Source: an uncultured Actinomycetospora sp.
GTDB lineage: Bacteria; Actinomycetota; Actinomycetes; Mycobacteriales; Pseudonocardiaceae
Assembly: GCA_902805495.1 (NCBI GenBank)
Contig: CADCTH010000315.1
Coordinates: 1-12,187, forward strand
Length of the DNA stretch: 12,187 nucleotides
Reading direction: 5' to 3'
Position numbers and translations under genes: made by a program. Below, one piece after another: positions 1 to 6,666 of the stretch; the stretch's first letter is position 1; each line of letters starts with the position of its first letter. Below the pieces are notes generated by a model. It was not told where the DNA came from. It was given only the letters and a program-made list of their open reading frames with translations, and did not search any database.

Positions 1-747
1 GGGTCGCACGTGGTGCTCGCCGGGCCGGCCGCGGGCGCCGCGGCGGCGGCGGGGGCCGGGCGCGCCCTGCCCGTCGTGCCGCGGATGGCGCTGGGCGTCT
101 CCGGCGTGGACCTCGACGGGCTCGACACCGCGACCGTGCTCGCCACCGGCCTCGTGGTCGCGCGCTCCCTGGACCTCTTGACCCTCGACCCCGACGCGCT
201 GGCCGACCGCCTGGACGCCGAGGCCGAGCGCGACGGCCGCCGGGGCGAGGCGTTCGTCAACCCGGCCAAGAGCCTGGCGCTGCGCCTGGCCGAGCGCACG
301 CCGCTGCTGTGGGGCGCCGACCCGGTCGCGGGCCTGGTGGCCGGTTACGGGGCCACCGTGCTGGCCACCCACGCGGGTGTCGTCGCGCAGGCCGCCAGCA
401 CCGCGGCCGCGGCGGCGCAGCCGGCGCTGCTCGCCCGGCTGCAGGAGACCGCGGGGGAGGCGTCGATCTTCGCCGACCCCTTCGACGACCCGGCTCCGGC
501 GGCCCCGCCGCCGCGGCTGGTGCTGTTGGCCGTGCGCGAGGACCTCGCGGTGCGGCGCCTGGTCGCCGACGTCGGCGCCCGCCACCCGGGCGCGGACGTG
601 CTGGAGATCGACGACGTGGACCTGACCGGGGAGGGGCCGGTCGCCGACGCGCTCCGCGCGGCCGTGCTGGCCACCCGCCTCGACTTCACCGCGGTCTACC
701 TCGGCCTGGCCCTCGGGGCCCGGGTGCCGGGGGTCCGCACGGGCTAG
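1..747 (+). CDS. SIS-domain phosphosugar isomerase-like protein (Rv3256c/TobH-like), 5' end missing
   Basis: The frame is open from the first base, so the gene starts upstream of the window; 248 residues are visible, ending at TAG. After an alanine-rich stretch (about residues 10-17) comes a region with NPAKSLAL at residues 87-94, followed by APLLWG-like text, the pattern of the C-terminal SIS domain of bacterial bifunctional phosphoglucose/phosphomannose isomerases. A second alpha/beta segment begins near PRLVLLAV and ends with VYLGLALG. The homologue in M. tuberculosis lies between the phosphomannomutase gene and manA and is called conserved or TobH-like. Here it also directly precedes manA with a 27-base gap, so a sugar-phosphate isomerase or regulatory role in mannose metabolism is the natural inference. 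The active-site-bearing N-terminal half is not visible, so catalysis cannot be judged and some mycobacterial-type members may be degenerate. No membrane segment or signal peptide is seen in the visible part. Confidence 0.75.
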   Translation, partial: GSHVVLAGPAAGAAAAAGAGRALPVVPRMALGVSGVDLDGLDTATVLATGLVVARSLDLLTLDPDALADRLDAEAERDGRRGEAFVNPAKSLALRLAERTPLLWGADPVAGLVAGYGATVLATHAGVVAQAASTAAAAAQPALLARLQETAGEASIFADPFDDPAPAAPPPRLVLLAVREDLAVRRLVADVGARHPGADVLEIDDVDLTGEGPVADALRAAVLATRLDFTAVYLGLALGARVPGVRTG

Positions 748-774
748 CGGCCCGACAGCGAGAGAGGCACTGAC

Positions 775-2013
775 GTGGAGGTCCTCAAGGGCAGCGTGCG
801 CACGTACACGTGGGGCTCGCGGACGCACCTCGCCGATCTGCTGGGCGAGGAGGTCCCGTCGCCGCACCCGCAGGCCGAGCTGTGGCTCGGCGCGCACCGC
901 GACGAGCCCTCGCGGATCGACGGGGGCGCCCGGACGCTCGCCGACGTGCTCGCGACCGACCCGCAGGGCGCGCTCGGCCCGGCCCGGCGTGACCGCTGGA
1001 CGGACAAGCTGCCGTACCTGCTCAAGGTGCTCGCCGCCGAGGAGCCGCTGAGCCTGCAGGCGCACCCCTCGGCCGAGCAGGCCGAGGCCGGCTGGGCGCG
1101 CGAGGAGGCCGCGGGTGTCCCGCGCACGGCCGCGGAGCGCAACTACCCCGACCCGCTGCCCAAGCCCGAGCTGCTCTGCGCGCTCACCGAGTTCCACGCG
1201 CTCGCGGGCTTCCGCCCGGCGGCCGAGACGGTGCGGCTGCTGCGCGCGCTCGACGTGCGCGCGCTCGACCACCACACCGAGCTGCTCGCCGGCCAGCCCG
1301 ACGGCGACGGCCTGCGCGCCGTGTTCACCACCTGGATCACGCTGCCCCAGCGCGCGGTGGACGAGCTGGTGCCCGCGCTGCTCGAGGGCTGCGTGGCCCA
1401 CCTGCGCGCCCGCGGCGAGTTCACGGCCGAGGCGCGCACGCTGCTCGACCTCGGCGAGCGCTACCCGGGCGACGCCGGCGTGCTCGCCGCACTGCTGCTC
1501 AACCGCGTGGCGCTGGCGCCGGGGGAGTGCCTGTACCAGCCGGCGGGCTCCCCGCACTCGTACCTGTCGGGCTGCGGCGTCGAGCTCATGGCCAACTCCG
1601 ACAACGTGCTGCGCTGCGGCCTGACGCCCAAGCACGTCGACGTGCCCGAGCTGCTGCGGGTGCTCGACTTCACGCCGGGCCGCCCGCCCCTGCTCCACGG
1701 CGAGGGGACGGGCCCGGTCACGCGGTTCACGCCGTCGGAGTACTTCAGCCTCGCCCGCTGCGCGTTCGACGGCACGTCGACGGGGGAGCAGGACGCCGAG
1801 CAGGACGCCGAGCAGGACGTCGAGCTCGGCGTCGAGGGCCCCCGGATCGCGGTCGCGGTGGAGGGCAGCGTGCGGCTGCGCACCGCTCGCGGGCAGGAGC
1901 ACGTCGTCACGCGCGGCACGGCGGTGTGGGTGCCGGCGTGCGACGGCCCGGTCACGGTCGCGCCCGTCGAGCGCCCGGCGCTCGCGTTCGTCGCGGCCGA
2001 CGGGCTGGGCTGA
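775..2013 (+). CDS. manA: Mannose-6-phosphate isomerase, type I
   Basis: This cytoplasmic zinc enzyme interconverts fructose-6-phosphate and mannose-6-phosphate, the entry to GDP-mannose for mannosylated lipids, glycans and proteins. The product is 412 residues, near the usual length of about 390-410. The expected zinc ligands are visible: Q95 and H97 in LSLQAHPS, E132 in PLPKPEL, and H261 in AGSPHSYLSG. The family signature VELMANSDNVLRCGLTPKHVD follows H261. The N-terminal TYTWGS is also typical. The GTG start at 775 is supported by a purine-rich AGAGAGG ribosome site at 761-767 and by agreement with the family N-terminus. An acidic insert made of a repeated EQDA unit lies near residues 338-349, just before the C-terminal cupin-like part. 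The 27-base gap from the preceding gene suggests one operon with it, and probably with a phosphomannomutase gene further upstream. The assignment is secure. Confidence 0.96.
   Translation: MEVLKGSVRTYTWGSRTHLADLLGEEVPSPHPQAELWLGAHRDEPSRIDGGARTLADVLATDPQGALGPARRDRWTDKLPYLLKVLAAEEPLSLQAHPSAEQAEAGWAREEAAGVPRTAAERNYPDPLPKPELLCALTEFHALAGFRPAAETVRLLRALDVRALDHHTELLAGQPDGDGLRAVFTTWITLPQRAVDELVPALLEGCVAHLRARGEFTAEARTLLDLGERYPGDAGVLAALLLNRVALAPGECLYQPAGSPHSYLSGCGVELMANSDNVLRCGLTPKHVDVPELLRVLDFTPGRPPLLHGEGTGPVTRFTPSEYFSLARCAFDGTSTGEQDAEQDAEQDVELGVEGPRIAVAVEGSVRLRTARGQEHVVTRGTAVWVPACDGPVTVAPVERPALAFVAADGLG
1786..1821 (+). repeat. In-frame 12-bp tandem repeat in manA (three units)
   Basis: GAGCAGGACGCC occurs at 1786-1797 and 1798-1809. 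A third unit with one change (GAGCAGGACGTC) is at 1810-1821. The units encode EQDA, EQDA and EQDV, and GAGCTC follows. The unit is a multiple of three, so copy-number change would lengthen or shorten an acidic surface loop without breaking the frame. Confidence 0.9.
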
Positions 2014-2035
2014 CCGCCCCCGGGCCCCCGCGCGC

Positions 2036-2041
2036 TACCTT
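2036..2041 (+). promoter_or_regulatory. Candidate -10 box for the CDF transporter gene
   Basis: TACCTT fits the actinobacterial TANNNT -10 pattern and lies in the 70-base gap after manA. It would place transcription start near 2048, giving a leader of about 35 bases that contains a GGAGG ribosome site at 2075-2079, four bases before the GTG start. No convincing -35 is visible: CTGACC at 2010-2015 is too far away. The rest of the gap holds nothing else I recognise. Confidence 0.35.
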
Positions 2042-2083
2042 CACCGGCGCACCACACCCCGACCGGTCGACCCTGGAGGCACC

Positions 2084-3055
2084 GTGTCCGCATCCGGAGG
2101 CGGCAAGGCGATCGTCGCCGCGCTGGTGGCCAACGCCGGCATCGCCGTCGCGAAGTTCATCGGCTTCGCCATCACGGGCTCGTCGTCGATGCTGGCCGAG
2201 GGCGTGCACTCGGTGGCCGACACGAGCAACCAGGGCCTCCTGCTGTTCGGCCGCAAGCGGGCTCGCCGGGAGGCCACCAGCGAGCACCCCTTCGGCTACG
2301 GGCGCGACCGCTTCTTCTACTCGTTCATCGTCGCGCTGATGATCTTCAGCCTCGGCTCGGTGTTCGCCCTCTACGAGGGCATCCACAAGCTCTCGGGCTC
2401 CGACGACCTCACGAGCCCGATCGTCGCCGTGGTCATCCTCGTCGTGGCGATCGGCCTGGAGACCTACAGCTTCCGCACCGCGGTCAAGGAGTCGCGGGAG
2501 CTCAAGGGCGACCAGTCGTGGTGGCGGTTCATCCGGACCTCGGTCAACCCCGAGCTGCCGGTCGTCCTCCTCGAGGACCTCGGGGCGCTCGTCGGGCTGG
2601 TCCTGGCCCTCGCCGGCGTCGGGCTCAGCGTCCTGACGGGCGCGGTGATCTGGGACGCGATCGGCACGATCTGCATCGGCGTCCTGCTCGGGATCATCGC
2701 GATCATCCTGATCGTGGAGACCAAGAGCCTGCTCATCGGCGAGGGCGTCAGCGCCCACACCGCGAACTCGATCACGTCCGCGCTGGTCGGCGGGCCGGTG
2801 GAGCGGGTCATCCACCTGCGCACCCAGTACCTCGGCCCCGAGGAGCTGCTGGTCGCCGCCAAGATCGCGGTGTCGTCGCAGCTGCCGACCGAGGCGATCG
2901 CCGAGGCCATCGACCACGCCGAGGCCCGGCTGCGCGAGGCGGTGCCCGAGGCGCGCCTGGTGTACCTCGAGCCCGACCTCGACCGCACCGGCGGCGGCCC
3001 GGTCGGCTCCGTCGGTGAGGCCCTCGAGCCGCGCCCGGACACCGCGTCCCGCTGA
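2084..3055 (+). CDS. Cation diffusion facilitator (SLC30A9-like) metal transporter
   Basis: This membrane antiporter family exports divalent metals such as Zn2+ in exchange for protons. The product is 323 residues with about six hydrophobic spans (roughly 9-30, 35-55, 78-98, 112-130, 160-183 and 190-212) and a cytosolic C-terminal domain from about residue 215. Span 2 carries LAEGVHSVADTSNQ, with H42 and D46 in the family metal-site spacing and N49 following. HPFGYGRDRFFY sits at residues 68-79. Span 5 has LLEDLGALVG with E164 and D165 in place of the HxxxD pair of YiiP-type transporters. This matches the SLC30A9-like branch as I recall it. The GTG start is chosen for its GGAGG at 2075-2079 and for the MSASGGGKAIVAA N-terminus leading straight into span 1. 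The gene appears to have its own promoter and is not obviously coupled to manA. The transported metal cannot be read from the sequence. Confidence 0.88.
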   Translation: MSASGGGKAIVAALVANAGIAVAKFIGFAITGSSSMLAEGVHSVADTSNQGLLLFGRKRARREATSEHPFGYGRDRFFYSFIVALMIFSLGSVFALYEGIHKLSGSDDLTSPIVAVVILVVAIGLETYSFRTAVKESRELKGDQSWWRFIRTSVNPELPVVLLEDLGALVGLVLALAGVGLSVLTGAVIWDAIGTICIGVLLGIIAIILIVETKSLLIGEGVSAHTANSITSALVGGPVERVIHLRTQYLGPEELLVAAKIAVSSQLPTEAIAEAIDHAEARLREAVPEARLVYLEPDLDRTGGGPVGSVGEALEPRPDTASR

Positions 3056-3084
3056 CCGGACGCCGCCGGGCGACCGAGCGGGCC

Positions 3085-3119
3085 AACACGGTGAACACGG
3101 CGTCACGGTTCGAGCCGTG
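3085..3119. promoter_or_regulatory. Direct repeats and dyad upstream of the permease (possible operator or weak terminator)
   Basis: Three near-repeats with a 9-base period (AACACGGTG at 3085, AACACGGCG at 3094, TCACGGTTC at 3103) run into a 16-base near-palindrome, CACGGTTCGAGCCGTG (3104-3119), with one G-T pair. It lies about 30 bases upstream of the candidate -10 of the permease. It could be a regulator site, or a terminator-like hairpin for the preceding transporter gene. The stem is short and no T tract follows, so I favour the operator reading without being able to name a regulator. Confidence 0.4.
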
Positions 3120-3147
3120 TCCGTGCTCGCAGGAGGTCGTGCGGGCG

Positions 3148-3153
3148 TAAGGT
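3148..3153 (+). promoter_or_regulatory. Candidate -10 box for the amino-acid permease gene
   Basis: TAAGGT fits TANNNT, with predicted transcription start near 3160 and a leader of about 50 bases ending in a GGAGGA ribosome site at 3201-3206. No good -35 hexamer is visible at the usual distance. The same hexamer appears in front of tmk at 8506. Confidence 0.4.
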
Positions 3154-3211
3154 CCCGCCGCACCCTCGATCACTCGACGGGCCCGGACGCAGGACTCTCG
3201 GGAGGAAGCCC

Positions 3212-4765
3212 ATGACGTCGACCCAGCCACGAGGCGGGCTCTTCCGGACCAAGTCGGTGGAGCAGTCCATCGCCGACACCGACGAACCCGGCAGCAAGCT
3301 CCGCCGCGAGCTCGGCGCCTTCGACCTCACGGTCTTCGGTGTCGCGGTGCTCATCGGCGCCGGCATCTTCACGATCACCGCACGCGTCGCCGGGGACATC
3401 ACCGGCCCGGCCATCGCGATCTCGTTCGTCATCGCGGCGATCGCCTGCGGGTTCGCGGGCCTGTGCTACGCCGAGTTCGCCTCGACGGTGCCGGTGGCCG
3501 GCAGCGCCTACACGTTCTCCTACGCGACCTTCGGCGAGTTCATCGCCTGGATCATCGGCTGGGACCTCATCCTCGAGTACGCGCTCGGCGCGGCCGTGGT
3601 CTCGAAGAGCTGGGCGCAGTACCTGGGCGAGCTCTTCGGGGGCAGCAGCGCCGCCGCCTCGCTCGAGCTCGGCCCGGTGACGTTCGACTGGGGCGCGGTC
3701 CTGGTCATCGGCGCCCTCACGGTCGTCCTCGTGCTCGGCATCAAGCTCTCGAGCCGGGTCTCGACGATCATCACCTCGATCAAGGTGCTCGTCGTGCTGC
3801 TCGTCATCGTGGTCGGGCTCTTCTACGTCCAGGCCCAGAACTACACCCCGTTCATCCCGCCGCCCGGGGGCGAGCGCCAGAGCGGGGGCGGGGGGGACGC
3901 GTCGCTGCTGTCGCTCATCGCGGGCAGCGAGGGCTCGACCTTCGGCATCTACGGCCTGCTCGCCGGGGCGTCGCTCGTCTTCTTCGCGTTCATCGGGTTC
4001 GACGCGGTGTCCACCACGGCGGAGGAGACGAGGAACCCGCAGAAGGACCTGCCCCGCGGGATCCTCGGCTCGCTCGGCGTCGTCACGGTCCTCTACGTCG
4101 CCACGTCGCTCGTGCTGGTGGGCATGGTCAACTACACCCAGCTCGCGACGCCGCCCGGCAGCGAGGAGAGCGCCACGCTGGCCACCGCGTTCTCGCTCGT
4201 CGGCGCGGACTGGGCCTCCATCGTGATCTCCATCGGCGCGCTCGCCGGCCTGACCACCGTCGTCATGGTGCTCATGCTCGGCCAGAGCCGGGTGTTCTAC
4301 GCGATGAGCCGCGACGGCCTGCTCCCGCGCAAGCTCGCCCAGACCGGCTCCCGCGGTACCCCGGTGACGATCACGATCATCATCGGCGCGCTCTGCGCCG
4401 TGCTGGCCGGCTTCTTCCCGATCGACGAGCTCGAGTCGATGGTCAACATCGGCACCCTCTTCGCGTTCGTGCTCGTCGCCGTCGGCACCGTCTACCTGCG
4501 GCGCCGGCGCCCGGACCTGCCGCGCAGCTTCACCGTCAAGGCGCTGCCGCTCGTGGCCACCCTCGCGGTGGTCAGCTGTCTGTGGCTGATGATCAACCTG
4601 ACCGTCGAGACCTGGATCCGGTTCATCGTCTGGATGGTCCTGGGCGTGCTCATCTACTTCGCCTACTCGCGCCGGAACTCCGTGCTCGGCAAGCGCGATC
4701 GCGGCGAGGAGCGATCGGTGACCAACCCGGGGGGTCCGTCGGCCCCGCCGACCCAGCCCCAGTAA
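3212..4765 (+). CDS. APC-superfamily amino-acid permease, cationic-amino-acid-transporter type
   Basis: This inner-membrane secondary transporter of 517 residues has about 12-14 hydrophobic spans. The first span carries VFGVAVLIGAGIFTITA (about residues 41-57), including the GAG(I/V) loop that binds the amino-acid backbone in this superfamily. YAEFASTVPVAGSAY follows at about 86-100. The stretch FFAFIGFDAVSTTAEETRN and the following PQKDLPRGI are typical of the CAT (cationic amino-acid transporter) branch. The position matches M. tuberculosis Rv3253c, annotated as a cationic amino-acid transporter. The ATG start is preceded by GGAGGA at 3201-3206 with a 5-base gap. The hydrophilic N-terminus (about 34 residues) and the charged, proline-rich C-terminus are predicted to be cytoplasmic. 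A glycine-rich loop (RQSGGGGDAS) is coded by a G-rich run near 3884-3896. The substrate (arginine, lysine, ornithine or other) is not certain. It converges on fadD across a palindromic terminator. Confidence 0.9.
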   Translation: MTSTQPRGGLFRTKSVEQSIADTDEPGSKLRRELGAFDLTVFGVAVLIGAGIFTITARVAGDITGPAIAISFVIAAIACGFAGLCYAEFASTVPVAGSAYTFSYATFGEFIAWIIGWDLILEYALGAAVVSKSWAQYLGELFGGSSAAASLELGPVTFDWGAVLVIGALTVVLVLGIKLSSRVSTIITSIKVLVVLLVIVVGLFYVQAQNYTPFIPPPGGERQSGGGGDASLLSLIAGSEGSTFGIYGLLAGASLVFFAFIGFDAVSTTAEETRNPQKDLPRGILGSLGVVTVLYVATSLVLVGMVNYTQLATPPGSEESATLATAFSLVGADWASIVISIGALAGLTTVVMVLMLGQSRVFYAMSRDGLLPRKLAQTGSRGTPVTITIIIGALCAVLAGFFPIDELESMVNIGTLFAFVLVAVGTVYLRRRRPDLPRSFTVKALPLVATLAVVSCLWLMINLTVETWIRFIVWMVLGVLIYFAYSRRNSVLGKRDRGEERSVTNPGGPSAPPTQPQ

Positions 4766-4781
4766 CCCGGCCACGAGACGA

Positions 4782-4813
4782 AGGGCCCGCCCGGCACGTG
4801 CCGGGCGGGCCCT
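4782..4813. terminator. Bidirectional terminator: 32-base perfect palindrome
   Basis: The 16-base arm AGGGCCCGCCCGGCAC is followed immediately by its exact reverse complement, centred between 4797 and 4798 at CACGTG. As RNA it gives a stem of about 14 pairs with a four-base loop in either direction. It lies 16 bases past the permease stop and 17 bases past the fadD stop on the other strand, where one hairpin can end both convergent transcripts. No long T tract follows, as is common in high-GC actinobacteria. Confidence 0.85.
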
Positions 4814-4830
4814 GTCGTGCGCGAGGTGCG

Positions 4831-6450
4831 TCAGGCCTGCTTCGCGTACTGCTCGCGCAGGGTCTTCTTCGAGAACTTGCCGGTCGAGGTCTTGGGCACC
4901 TCGTCGATGAACCACACCTCGTCGGGCACCTGCCACTTGGCGACGCGGGACGCGATGTGCTCGAGCACCGCCTCCTTGGTCAGCTCCACACCCTGCTTCG
5001 CCACGACGCAGGCCAGGGGACGCTCGGACCACTTCTCGTCCGGGATCGCGATGACGGCGGCCTCCGCGACCCCGTCCATCGCCATGATCTCGTTCTCCAG
5101 GTCGACCGAGGAGATCCACTCGCCGCCGGACTTGACGAGGTCCTTGGTGCGGTCGACGAGCCGGACGTAGCCGTGGCGGTCGATCACCGCCACGTCGCCG
5201 ATCTTGAGCCAGCCGTCGTCGGTGAATTGCTTGCCGCCGTCCTCGTTGCGGTAGTACGAGGCCGCGATCCACGGGCCGGCGGCCTGCAGCTCGCCCGAGG
5301 TCTCGCCGTCCCAGGGCAGGACCTCGCCGGTGTCGGGCTCGCAGATGCGCAGGTCGACCAGCGGCGACGGGGTGCCCGCGGCGGCGCGCACGTCGGCGAG
5401 CTCGTCGTCGGACAGGCCGTCGTGGACGCTGCGCAGCAGCCCGGTGGTGGCGATCGGGCTGGTCTCGGTCATGCCCCAGGCCTGGGTGATCGGCAGGCCG
5501 ATCTTCCTGCGCCACCCCTCCGACAGCGACTTCGGCACCGCGGAGCCGCCGCACAGCAGCAGGCGCAGGTCGGGGAGGTCGCCCTCGGACAGCTCGGGCA
5601 GCACGCCCTGCCAGATCGTCGGCACGCCCGCGGTGACGGTGACGTGGTGGTCGCGCAGGATGCCGGCGATGGCCTTCGGCGTCATGTTCGGGCCGGGCAT
5701 GACCAGCGACGATCCCGCGAACACCGCCGCGTACGGGGTGCCCCAGGCGTTGGCGTGGAACATCGGCACGATCGGCAGCAGGACGCCGCGCTCGACGATC
5801 CCGGCCACGTCGGCCATCAGCACCGCGATCGAGTGCAGCACCGTCGAGCGGTGCGAGTAGACGACGCCCTTGGGATTGCCGGTGGTGCCCGACGTGTAGC
5901 ACATCGCCGCGGCCTGGTTCTCGTCGTCGATGCGGAACCGGCCCGCGTGGGGCTCCACCGAGGCGAGCAGGGTGTCGTAGTCGGTGATGCGCTCGTCGTC
6001 GGGGATCGCGACGTCGGCGCCGTCGTCGATGACGATGACCTTGCGAACGGTCTCCATCTGGTCGATGTGGGGCCAGAACTGCCCGAACAGCGACCGGTCG
6101 ACGAACACGACCTCGTCCTGCGCGTGGTTCGCGATGTAGACCAGCTGCTCGGTGAACAGCCGGATGTTGAGGGTGTGGAGCACGCGCCCGCTGCACGGCA
6201 CCGCGAAGTAGAGCTCGAGGTGGGCCGGGCTGTTCCAGCAGAAGGTGCCGACCCGGCCCTCGGGCGACACCTCGAGGGCGTCGAGCGCGGCGGCGGCGCG
6301 GCGCACGCGGTCGGCCCAGCCCGAGTAGTCGGTGCGGTGCACCGTGCCGCCCGCGCCCACCCCGACGATGGGCTTGTGGGCGAACAGCTGCTCGGCGCGG
6401 TGGAACACGTGCGGCAGGGCGAGCGGGTAGTCCTGCATCTGTCCGAGCAC
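4831..6450 (-). CDS. Medium/long-chain fatty-acid--CoA ligase (ANL superfamily)
   Basis: This enzyme activates a fatty acid to its acyl-CoA in two steps through an acyl-adenylate, for beta-oxidation or lipid synthesis. The product is 539 residues, a normal size for FadD/AlkK-type ligases. Visible motifs in order are the phosphate-binding loop YTSGTTGNPKG (residues 185-195), WGMTETSP from residue 325, GWLKIGDVAVIDRHGYVRLVDRTKDL, KSGGEWISSVDLE, and the C-terminal STGKFSKK with catalytic K525. The open frame extends upstream to 6771. I chose GTG at 6450 because AGGAGG (6464-6459) lies eight bases before it and the TAGGAT -10 falls just upstream. An ATG at 6438, four codons later, is the alternative start. 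It is the only minus-strand gene, divergent from ahcY and convergent with the permease. In M. tuberculosis the alkane hydroxylase genes occupy this interval, which makes an AlkK-like role attractive, though that is inference. The exact chain length is unknown. Confidence 0.92.
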   Translation of the reverse strand: MLGQMQDYPLALPHVFHRAEQLFAHKPIVGVGAGGTVHRTDYSGWADRVRRAAAALDALEVSPEGRVGTFCWNSPAHLELYFAVPCSGRVLHTLNIRLFTEQLVYIANHAQDEVVFVDRSLFGQFWPHIDQMETVRKVIVIDDGADVAIPDDERITDYDTLLASVEPHAGRFRIDDENQAAAMCYTSGTTGNPKGVVYSHRSTVLHSIAVLMADVAGIVERGVLLPIVPMFHANAWGTPYAAVFAGSSLVMPGPNMTPKAIAGILRDHHVTVTAGVPTIWQGVLPELSEGDLPDLRLLLCGGSAVPKSLSEGWRRKIGLPITQAWGMTETSPIATTGLLRSVHDGLSDDELADVRAAAGTPSPLVDLRICEPDTGEVLPWDGETSGELQAAGPWIAASYYRNEDGGKQFTDDGWLKIGDVAVIDRHGYVRLVDRTKDLVKSGGEWISSVDLENEIMAMDGVAEAAVIAIPDEKWSERPLACVVAKQGVELTKEAVLEHIASRVAKWQVPDEVWFIDEVPKTSTGKFSKKTLREQYAKQA

Positions 6451-6493
6451 GTCCGTGGCCTCCTGGCGATTGCTCCTGTGGCTGCGGTCACGC

Positions 6494-6522
6494 ATCCTAC
6501 GGACCACGCACCGGCGTGTGAC
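6494..6522 (-). promoter_or_regulatory. Predicted fadD promoter
   Basis: On the minus strand, GTCACA (6522-6517, four of six matches to TTGACA) is followed 17 bases later by TAGGAT (6499-6494), a strong TANNNT -10. Transcription would start near 6487, leaving a leader of about 37 bases with AGGAGG at 6464-6459. The geometry supports the GTG start at 6450. Confidence 0.55.
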
Positions 6523-6558
6523 CGGTCTGACGTCGGGGCCGGTCGCGGTTGACCGGTC
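6520..6558. promoter_or_regulatory. Paired GACCGGTC palindromes between divergent promoters (possible operators)
   Basis: Two identical 8-base palindromes GACCGGTC lie at 6520-6527 and 6551-6558, 31 bases apart centre to centre, close to three helical turns. The first overlaps the predicted fadD -35; the second overlaps TTGACC, the best -35-like hexamer for ahcY. This is a suitable arrangement for one dimeric regulator acting on both genes, but 8-base GC-rich palindromes also occur by chance: another lies at 2061-2068. Confidence 0.4.
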
Positions 6559-6577
6559 CCGGGGCCTGTGCTGGACT
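6549..6577 (+). promoter_or_regulatory. Weak candidate ahcY promoter
   Basis: TTGACC (6549-6554, five of six matches) is followed after 17 bases by TGGACT (6572-6577), which keeps the first and last T but lacks the conserved A at position 2. If used, transcription starts near 6584 and the ahcY leader is about 268 bases. TAAACC at 6683-6688 is an alternative -10 without a good -35 and without the final T. Confidence 0.28.
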
Positions 6578-6621
6578 TGGTGGACGGCATCGATCGCACA
6601 CCACGTGCGAACGGAAGCCGT

Positions 6622-6666
6622 CGAGTGGCGCTGCAACGGACGACCGGCCCCCGGCTCGTCCGCCAC
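6622..6666 (+). promoter_or_regulatory. Structured ahcY leader element, possible SAH-riboswitch-like fold
   Basis: Two alternative folds are visible. The nested fold pairs GTGGC (6625-6629) with GCCAC (6662-6666) and GGACGA (6638-6643) with TCGTCC (6656-6661), leaving GCTGCAAC bulged. The alternative is an H-type pseudoknot: CGAG (6622-6625) with CTCG (6655-6658), and TGGCG (6626-6630) with CGCCA (6661-6665). The pseudoknot order and the pieces GCGCTGCAA (6628-6636) and GGCTCG (6653-6658) resemble the SAH riboswitch as I remember it. However, the conserved CAGG is CCGG here, the AACGGCGCUC 3' strand is not present, and the element is about 186 bases from the start codon. The structure potential is real on paper; the riboswitch identity is speculative. 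Confidence 0.3.

Noticed and set aside
3170..6196. Very long minus-strand open frame (over 1000 codons) crossing the permease and the acyl-CoA ligase
   Set aside because: It is highly repetitive in Arg, Gly, Asp and His, typical of out-of-frame reading of GC-rich genes, and it overlaps two well-supported genes. The same applies to other long shadow frames such as 3463-6552 (+) and 5817-8324 (-).
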